A stretch of 38,483 nucleotides of DNA from CBFGWV01 sp965652545 (GTDB lineage: Bacteria > Pseudomonadota > Gammaproteobacteria > Competibacterales > Competibacteraceae), in the NCBI GenBank assembly GCA_965652545.1, contig CBFGWV010000020.1:1-38483 (forward strand). Reading direction: 5' to 3'. The translations under genes were made by a program, and so were the position numbers. Of the stretch, positions 33,769 through 38,483 are shown in pieces. The number at the start of each line of letters is the position of its first letter. The stretch's first letter is position 1. The notes below the pieces were generated by a model, which was not told the origin of the DNA, made no database searches, and saw nothing but the letters and a program-made list of their open reading frames with translations.

Positions 33769-35360
33769 TGCGGCGTTTTTCAGTGCTTTTCGAGACCCTG
33801 GATGCCACCACCTCCACAAATGCAAAGGTGGCGGCATTGACGGCGTACTTCCACGATGCACCGGCCGCGGATGCCGCCTGGGCGGTGTATTTTTTGGCCG
33901 GGCAACGGCTCAAGCGCCTGATCGGCGCGGCCAGGCTGCGTCAATGGCTGGCACAGGCCTGTGGGCTCCCCGCCTGGTTGGTGGAGGACAGTTACGCCAA
34001 TGTCGGCGACCTGGCTGAAACCGTGGCCTTGCTGATGAGCGATGAGGATCGCCAGCCATCCGATATCGCGTTGCATGTGTGGGTCGAGCAGCGCCTCCTC
34101 CCGCTGGCGGCCGCCGACGAGCCGGTACAACGGGCCGCAGTAACCGCTTGGTGGCGTGAGCTCGACCGCTGGCAGTGCTTCCTGGTCACCAAGCTGCTGA
34201 CCGGCGCGCTACGCATCGGTGTCGCCAAGACCTTACTGATGCGTGCACTGGGCCAGGTGGCCGGCGTGGACGCGGCCGTCATCGCGCACCGCCTCTCCGG
34301 TGACTGGCAACCCTCGGCATCGGCCTACGCCGCCCTGCTCTCCGGCGAGGCCGACGCCGACCAGACGGCCCGCCCTTACCCGTTCCTTCTTGCCTCACCG
34401 CTGGACAGACCGGTGGTGGATCTGGGACCGCGCGAAGACTGGCTGGCGGAGTGGAAATGGGACGGCATCCGTGCGCAGATCATTCGCCGCGGCGACCAAA
34501 GCCTGCTGTGGTCGCGTGGCGAGGAGCGGCTGGACGAGGCTTTTCCGGACCTGCTGGCCACCGCGGCGACACTACCCGCGTGTGTGCTGGATGGGGAAAT
34601 CGTCGCCTGGGACGGGGGCATCCAACCGTTCTCCACCCTGCAACGGCGCCTCAATCGCAAGCGCCCGAGTGCCAAACTCATGGGCGAGGTGGCCATTCGC
34701 TTCCTGGCTTACGATCTCATCGAACTCGACGGCAATGACCTGCGCGGCTCACCGTTGATCGAACGGCGTGACCGGTTGGACCGGTTGCTGGCAACCGCCC
34801 CGCCCAACATCACCACCTCGCCCCTCGTACCCGACACCGACTGGGCCGCACTGGCGGCACGGCGCGAGCAGGCACGCGCACGGGGTGTGGAAGGCCTGAT
34901 GCTAAAGCACAAGCAGTCGGCCTATGGCGTCGGGCGACGCAAGGGGGACTGGTGGAAATGGAAAATCGACCCGCGCACCGTGGACGCCGTACTCGTCTAC
35001 GCTCAGGCGGGGCATGGACGACGCGCCAACCTCTACACCGACTACACCTTCGCCGTACACGACGACGACCAACTGGTTCCGGTGGCCAAGGCCTATTCCG
35101 GCTTGTCGGATGCGGAAATCGCCGAACTCGACCGTTGGATACGTCGCCACACGGTCGACCGCTTCGGCCCCGTGCGTCAGGTCGAACCCATCCATGTGTT
35201 CGAACTGGCCTTCGAAGGCATACAGGTCTCAAAGCGCCACAAGGCAGGCGTGGCGCTGCGGTTTCCACGCATTCTGCGCTGGCGCACGGACAAGTTGCCG
35301 CGGGATGCCGATACGCTCGCCAGCCTGCGCGCTTTGCTGAATGTCAACGACAGTGGGTAA
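33768..35360 (+). CDS. ATP-dependent DNA ligase (exonuclease-linked type)
   Basis: The product is 530 aa. An N-terminal all-helical DNA-binding domain (about 1-200) is followed by the nucleotidyltransferase domain with catalytic Lys230 in EWKWDGIRAQ, then VLDGEIVAWD, FLAYDLIELDG, EGLMLKHKQSAYGVGRRKGDWWKWK, and a C-terminal OB domain (about 410-530). All ligase motifs look intact. It seals nicks through an AMP-lysine intermediate; bacteria use such ligases for repair alongside the NAD-dependent LigA. In many bacteria this pair is joined by a helicase and a phosphoesterase; neither is present here. GGAGGA precedes the start and the exonuclease stop overlaps it by one base. Confidence 0.95.
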   Translation: MRRFSVLFETLDATTSTNAKVAALTAYFHDAPAADAAWAVYFLAGQRLKRLIGAARLRQWLAQACGLPAWLVEDSYANVGDLAETVALLMSDEDRQPSDIALHVWVEQRLLPLAAADEPVQRAAVTAWWRELDRWQCFLVTKLLTGALRIGVAKTLLMRALGQVAGVDAAVIAHRLSGDWQPSASAYAALLSGEADADQTARPYPFLLASPLDRPVVDLGPREDWLAEWKWDGIRAQIIRRGDQSLLWSRGEERLDEAFPDLLATAATLPACVLDGEIVAWDGGIQPFSTLQRRLNRKRPSAKLMGEVAIRFLAYDLIELDGNDLRGSPLIERRDRLDRLLATAPPNITTSPLVPDTDWAALAARREQARARGVEGLMLKHKQSAYGVGRRKGDWWKWKIDPRTVDAVLVYAQAGHGRRANLYTDYTFAVHDDDQLVPVAKAYSGLSDAEIAELDRWIRRHTVDRFGPVRQVEPIHVFELAFEGIQVSKRHKAGVALRFPRILRWRTDKLPRDADTLASLRALLNVNDSG

Positions 35361-35366
35361 ACGCTC

Positions 35367-36053
35367 CTAGCCGCCGGTTATGGCCGCAACCACCGAGAAG
35401 CTGGCGCTGATACTGTCGCCATCGTCCTTGGTGTTCGCGATCAGCGAGGGACGCTGGCTGGCAAACGGTGTGAACCCGCCGATGATCCGTCCGCGGCTGA
35501 GCAAGCGACCGCTGGTGGCGTAGATCCACACCTCGCCGTCGATGACGGCATAGCCCAGGAACTCCGGCTGGCCGGCCGACCAGCCGTTGTCCTCATCGCC
35601 CATGGTGCCCTCACCCAAGCGGGCGACGCTGTTGCCACCGGCGGTGACCTCACGCAGCCGCCAGGTCACGCGAAAGCGATCGCCATCGTCAGACTCCAGC
35701 ACCAATGTCAGACGCAGGTTGTTGCCACTCGGCAATACCCCGAGGCTCACCTCCAAACCTGCTTCCTGCTCGTCACTGCCGCCGGGGCTGGCCTGCACCT
35801 GGGCCAAGAGGCCGGCAATGGCCAAGTCCGGTGCACGCAAGGCCGCGCGGCCGTCGTCCCCGCTGGCCGACAGGCTTGCCGTACCGCCACTTGCCGACGC
35901 CGACCCGTTACCCGAAGCGGACCAGGTGCTCAAATCCCCAATGGGCGCGATGGACAAGTTGAGCCCCGCCGCAGCGGCCTGAAGCGACTCGAAAGACTGC
36001 GCCGAAGCGCTCTGGGCGAACAACGCAAACAACACAACGGCAAATCGGCGCAT
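35367..36053 (-). CDS. Secreted protein of unknown function
   Basis: The product is 228 aa. A signal peptide is clear (MRRFAVVLFALFAQSASA, cleavage after about residue 18). The mature protein has a Ser/Gly/Ala-rich low-complexity segment (about 45-70, SASGNGSASASGGTASLSAS) and then a beta-rich region with NNLRLTLVLESDDGDRFRVTWR and GEVWIYATSGRLLSRGRIIGGF. No family was recognised and no lipobox is present, so it is probably periplasmic or exported. It is convergent with the ligase gene, only 6 bases away. An in-frame extension upstream lacks the signal and is rejected. Confidence 0.8.
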   Translation of the reverse strand: MRRFAVVLFALFAQSASAQSFESLQAAAAGLNLSIAPIGDLSTWSASGNGSASASGGTASLSASGDDGRAALRAPDLAIAGLLAQVQASPGGSDEQEAGLEVSLGVLPSGNNLRLTLVLESDDGDRFRVTWRLREVTAGGNSVARLGEGTMGDEDNGWSAGQPEFLGYAVIDGEVWIYATSGRLLSRGRIIGGFTPFASQRPSLIANTKDDGDSISASFSVVAAITGG

Positions 36054-36276
36054 GGCGACCTCGCTGGTGACTGGGGCTGGGTTGCGCCCCATCAGGACGT
36101 AGCGTGCCACAATCACCGCCTAGACTATTGCGCTGGATCAGGCGACGTGTTTGTAGATGCACACGGGTTGCATGGGGGTCATTCGGCCGATCAGAGCGTC
36201 AATCGCACCGCCGCCCGTGTGAAAGCATTACCATCCGCCACAGTACGTGCATCGCCCGCCCGGAGCCCCCGTCGAC
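36054..36276. other. Intergenic region between divergent genes
   Basis: These 223 bases lie between the start of the secreted protein gene (-) and the MFS gene (+) and should hold both promoters. I see no convincing -10/-35 pair, FNR-type palindrome or hairpin with a U-tract here. Confidence 0.5.
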
Positions 36277-37488
36277 ATGACGTCCAAGCCTACGCGTCTC
36301 GCCCCCTGGATGCTGCTCACCGCGGCCTGCCTCATCGCCATGACCGGCTTTGGCGTGCGATCCACCTTCGGGCTGTTCACCGCGCCGCTATCCGAGGCGC
36401 ATGGCTGGGGCCGCGAGGTGTTTGCCTTCGCCGTGGCCATCCAAAACCTGCTCTGGGGCATTGGCCAACCCTTTGCCGGCGCCCTTGCCGATCGCTTCGG
36501 CACCGCACGCGTGCTGACCGGCGGCGCCATCCTCTACGCCGTGGGCGTCGCCCTGACCGCCGTGGTCAGCGAGCCGATACTCATGACCCTCAGCGCCGGT
36601 GTCATGGTGGGCTTGGGCATCTCCGGCGCATCGTTCACCCTGGTACTGGCCGCCCTCGGCCGGCTGCTGCCGCCCGCCCAGCGTTCCTGGGGCCTGGGCA
36701 TGGCCACCGCGGCAGGCAGCTTCGGGCAATTCGTGTTCGCCCCCCTGGGGCAAGCCTTCATCCAGACCTATCAGTGGGACGGCGCCCTGTTCATCCTCGC
36801 CGCCTGCGTCCTGTGCATCGTGCTGCTCAGCCCCGCCCTGCGAGGACGCAGCGAAGGCGCCGGGCCGGACGCCGGCAGCGCCACCTCGTTGACCGCCGCC
36901 ATCGGCCAGGCCGCACGCCACCCCAGCTTCTGGTGGCTGACCCTGGGATTCTTCGTCTGCGGCTTTCACGTCGCCTTCATCACCGTGCACATGCCGCCGT
37001 ACCTGGCCGACATCGGCACCCCCCCGGCACTCGCCGGCTGGTCGCTCGCGATGATCGGCCTGTTCAACGTCATCGGCGCCTACTCATCCGGCATCCTCGG
37101 TGGCCGCTACTCCCGCCGCTGGCTGCTCAGCGGCCTGTACGGCGGACGCGCACTGGCCATCGCCCTGCTGCTGATCCTGCCCAAGACCACCGTCACCGTC
37201 TTGTGCTTCAGCGCCGCCATGGGTCTGCTGTGGCTGTCCACCGTGCCGCTCACCTCCGGCCTTGTCGCGCTGATGTTCGGCACCCGATACCTCGCGACCT
37301 TGTTCGGCTTCGTCTTCCTGTCGCACCAGATCGGCGCCTTCCTCGGCGTCTGGCTCGGCGGCATCGTCTACGCCGCCACCGGCAGCTACGACCCCATGTG
37401 GTGGATGGGCATCGCACTGGGGCTCATGGCCGCCATCGTGCACCTGCCCATCCGCGAACAGGCCGCACCCGCGCTGGCGCCCGGCTGA
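36277..37488 (+). CDS. MFS transporter (12 TM, OFA/MCT-like)
   Basis: The product is 403 aa with 12 predicted membrane helices split into two halves by a short charged loop (about residues 190-210). The signature between helices 2 and 3, GALADRFGTARVLTGGAIL, is present, and the second-half equivalent GGRYSRRWLLSGLYGGRAL follows around 285. The N-terminus GFGVRSTFGLFTAPLSEAHGW resembles the oxalate/formate and monocarboxylate branch. The substrate cannot be determined. The ATG at 36277 is chosen over a GTG 30 bases upstream because it gives a normal MFS N-terminus. It is convergent with the cyclo-ligase gene, 4 bases apart. Confidence 0.92.
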   Translation: MTSKPTRLAPWMLLTAACLIAMTGFGVRSTFGLFTAPLSEAHGWGREVFAFAVAIQNLLWGIGQPFAGALADRFGTARVLTGGAILYAVGVALTAVVSEPILMTLSAGVMVGLGISGASFTLVLAALGRLLPPAQRSWGLGMATAAGSFGQFVFAPLGQAFIQTYQWDGALFILAACVLCIVLLSPALRGRSEGAGPDAGSATSLTAAIGQAARHPSFWWLTLGFFVCGFHVAFITVHMPPYLADIGTPPALAGWSLAMIGLFNVIGAYSSGILGGRYSRRWLLSGLYGGRALAIALLLILPKTTVTVLCFSAAMGLLWLSTVPLTSGLVALMFGTRYLATLFGFVFLSHQIGAFLGVWLGGIVYAATGSYDPMWWMGIALGLMAAIVHLPIREQAAPALAPG

Positions 37489-37492
37489 ACGG

Positions 37493-38140
37493 TCAAAACC
37501 CCCGGTAAGCCGGGTCGACTTCATCCAGCGAACACGGCGACGAGGCCGGCCCATCCGCTGCCGCACCGCGCTCCCACCAGCGGCCGTCGTCGGTCAGGAT
37601 CACATCCATCGGAACATCGTGATCCTGCGGGTAAATCGTCGTCAGCGCCTGGTTGCGATAGCCCACTCCGATCACCCACGGCCTGGGCGTCAACGCCGCC
37701 AGCGTGCGGTCATAAAACCCGCCACCGTACCCCAGGCGATACCCCGCCGGGTCATAGCCCACCAGCGGCGATAGCACCACATCCGGCACCACCGGGGCAT
37801 CATCGGCCGGAACCGGGATATTCCACACCCCCGGCACCATCGCCGCCCCCGGCGTCCAACCCCGGAACACCAGCGGCTGCCCCTTCGCCACCACCACCGG
37901 CAACGCCGCACTGCACCCCCGCCCCAGCAACGACTTGATCACCGGCATGAGATCGATCTCACCGCGAAACGGCCAATAAAACCCCACACAAGCCGTATCG
38001 AAACGCTCCAGCAGCGCGTCCACCGCCGCATTCACATGCTCCCGCGCCGCCTGGCGGTCCTCGCGCGACACCGCCAGACGTTGGTCGATCAACCGCGCAC
38101 GCTGCTCGCGCCGCCACAGCTTAATGGTGTTCCAGTCCAT
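37493..38140 (-). CDS. 5-formyltetrahydrofolate cyclo-ligase
   Basis: The product is 215 aa. It converts 5-formyl-THF to 5,10-methenyl-THF using ATP. It begins with a basic helix (KLWRREQRARLIDQRLAVS) and shows YWPFRGEIDLMPVI, a VVLSPLVGYDPAGYRLGYGG stretch and the conserved GGGFYDRTLA motif for ATP/Mg binding, followed by IGVGYRNQAL and HDVPMDVILTD. E. coli YgfA (FAU1) is the equivalent and lies just downstream of ssrS (6S RNA). In this window the upstream region is non-coding and structured, which is compatible with that arrangement. Confidence 0.95.
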   Translation of the reverse strand: MDWNTIKLWRREQRARLIDQRLAVSREDRQAAREHVNAAVDALLERFDTACVGFYWPFRGEIDLMPVIKSLLGRGCSAALPVVVAKGQPLVFRGWTPGAAMVPGVWNIPVPADDAPVVPDVVLSPLVGYDPAGYRLGYGGGFYDRTLAALTPRPWVIGVGYRNQALTTIYPQDHDVPMDVILTDDGRWWERGAAADGPASSPCSLDEVDPAYRGF

Positions 38141-38483
38141 CGAAAGTCACCCCGGAAACCGTTGCCTTGGGAGCGACCAGACTAACGTGTTTGTCCGCAT
38201 TGGCGAGCCCGCCTGTCGCGGCTGCGTAAACGGTGGACGAGTTTGGTCCCGGTAGCCCAACCAGGTGAATCACACCATGCGTCCGGCGATCCGCAGGGAG
38301 TTTCCGCAGCGTGAACACAAGCACCGTCCACCCGCGTTCAATGACTTCGGCGAGACGATGGCCGAGCGTTGCTCGGCTGCCGAGTACAACTCGGCGATCC
38401 CAGGGAAAGAATCCCCACCGATCAAACGAACCACCACCAAGAGCCCGCCGGGACACGGGGTATGTCGACCCGACCGTTGGCCG
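38141..38483 (-). other. Structured non-coding region upstream of the cyclo-ligase gene; possible ssrS locus
   Basis: No convincing gene is seen in these 343 bases. A - strand frame of 111 codons crosses it, but its third positions lack the G/C bias of the neighbouring genes. Two tandem hairpins share a core: GCCGAGC/GCTCGGC (38361-38377) and GCCGAG/CTCGGC (38379-38395). Longer-range complements are GCTGCGTAAAC (38221) with GTTTCCGCAGC (38300), and GGTGGACG (38232) with CGTCCACC (38325). Synteny in Gammaproteobacteria predicts 6S RNA here, reading leftwards, but I could not align the conserved 6S core, so that identity stays weak. Confidence 0.4.

Noticed and set aside
36147..37508. A 453-codon + strand frame overlapping the MFS gene
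   Set aside because: The Arg/His/Pro-rich product is a frame shadow of the MFS transporter, whose helices and signature motif are clear.
38121..38456. A 111-codon - strand frame upstream of the cyclo-ligase gene
   Set aside because: Third codon positions are not G/C-biased as in neighbouring genes, the start is a GTG without a binding site, and the region has hairpins suited to RNA. It is kept only as a refutation test.

Overview
This is a GC-rich chromosomal segment (roughly two thirds GC by eye, strong G/C wobble bias) of a gammaproteobacterium that can respire nitrate anaerobically. The rpoS-nlpD-yqaA-pcm-surE block in its classical order, FNR/DNR-type promoter boxes and the O2-independent ubiquinone genes ubiT/ubiU/ubiV all point to Gammaproteobacteria. 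The pattern would suit a Chromatiales/Ectothiorhodospiraceae-like or Xanthomonadales-like lineage, but the genus cannot be fixed from the sequence alone. No rRNA, tRNA, CRISPR array, prophage or complete transposase gene was recognised.

Region 1 (1-12.6 kb) is the anaerobic and nitrogen-oxide block. It holds the 3' end of narG, then narH, narJ, narI, a NifM/PpiC-type prolyl isomerase and moeA in one tight + strand run: respiratory nitrate reductase plus its maturation and molybdenum cofactor. Next come ubiT (+) and the convergent ubiU-ubiV operon (-), which supply ubiquinone hydroxylation without O2. An FNR-type box (8030-8043) lies upstream of ubiU. A beta-carbonic anhydrase, a SirB2-like membrane protein and nnrS follow. 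nnrS has a perfectly palindromic DNR/FNR-type box at 9170-9183 and is translationally coupled to a DGC-type zinc-binding protein. A DNR-like CRP/FNR regulator without an FNR iron-sulfur cysteine cluster sits immediately downstream of rpoS.

Region 2 (11.5-19.4 kb) is mostly - strand housekeeping and stress genes: surE-pcm-yqaA-nlpD-rpoS-dnr-like in reading order, chained by 4-base stop/start overlaps; a divergent Smr-domain gene; an orphan 110-aa gene with its own TATAAT box and intrinsic terminator; and recJ coupled to a conserved uncharacterised gene.

Region 3 (19.5-24.2 kb) is a + strand envelope-flavoured group: a cytoplasmic EEP-family nuclease/phosphatase, a secreted Sel1-repeat protein ending in a FimV-type LysM domain, a membrane sulfatase/LTA-synthase-like protein and an alpha/beta hydrolase. 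It ends in a 115-bp MITE-like element with perfect 33-bp inverted arms.

Region 4 (24.2-38.5 kb) is more accessory: a MocR/PdxR regulator divergent from a DinB-fold protein; an in-frame fusion of a flavodoxin-fold quinone reductase to a UbiA-family prenyltransferase, with a strong internal ribosome binding site at the domain boundary; a lipoprotein; an AraC-VOC-UvrA-like cassette that looks horizontally acquired; a small unknown gene; an MBL exonuclease/ATP-dependent DNA ligase pair; a secreted unknown protein; an MFS transporter; and 5-formyltetrahydrofolate cyclo-ligase, preceded by a structured region of at least 340 bp where ssrS (6S RNA) would be expected by synteny.

The best candidates for something new are the quinone-reductase/UbiA fusion with internal start, the duplicated moeA/ubiT junction, the coupled nnrS-DGC pair under a DNR-type box, the Sel1-FimV/sulfatase/hydrolase operon and the structured region upstream of the cyclo-ligase gene. 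No completely unprecedented multi-gene system was found.
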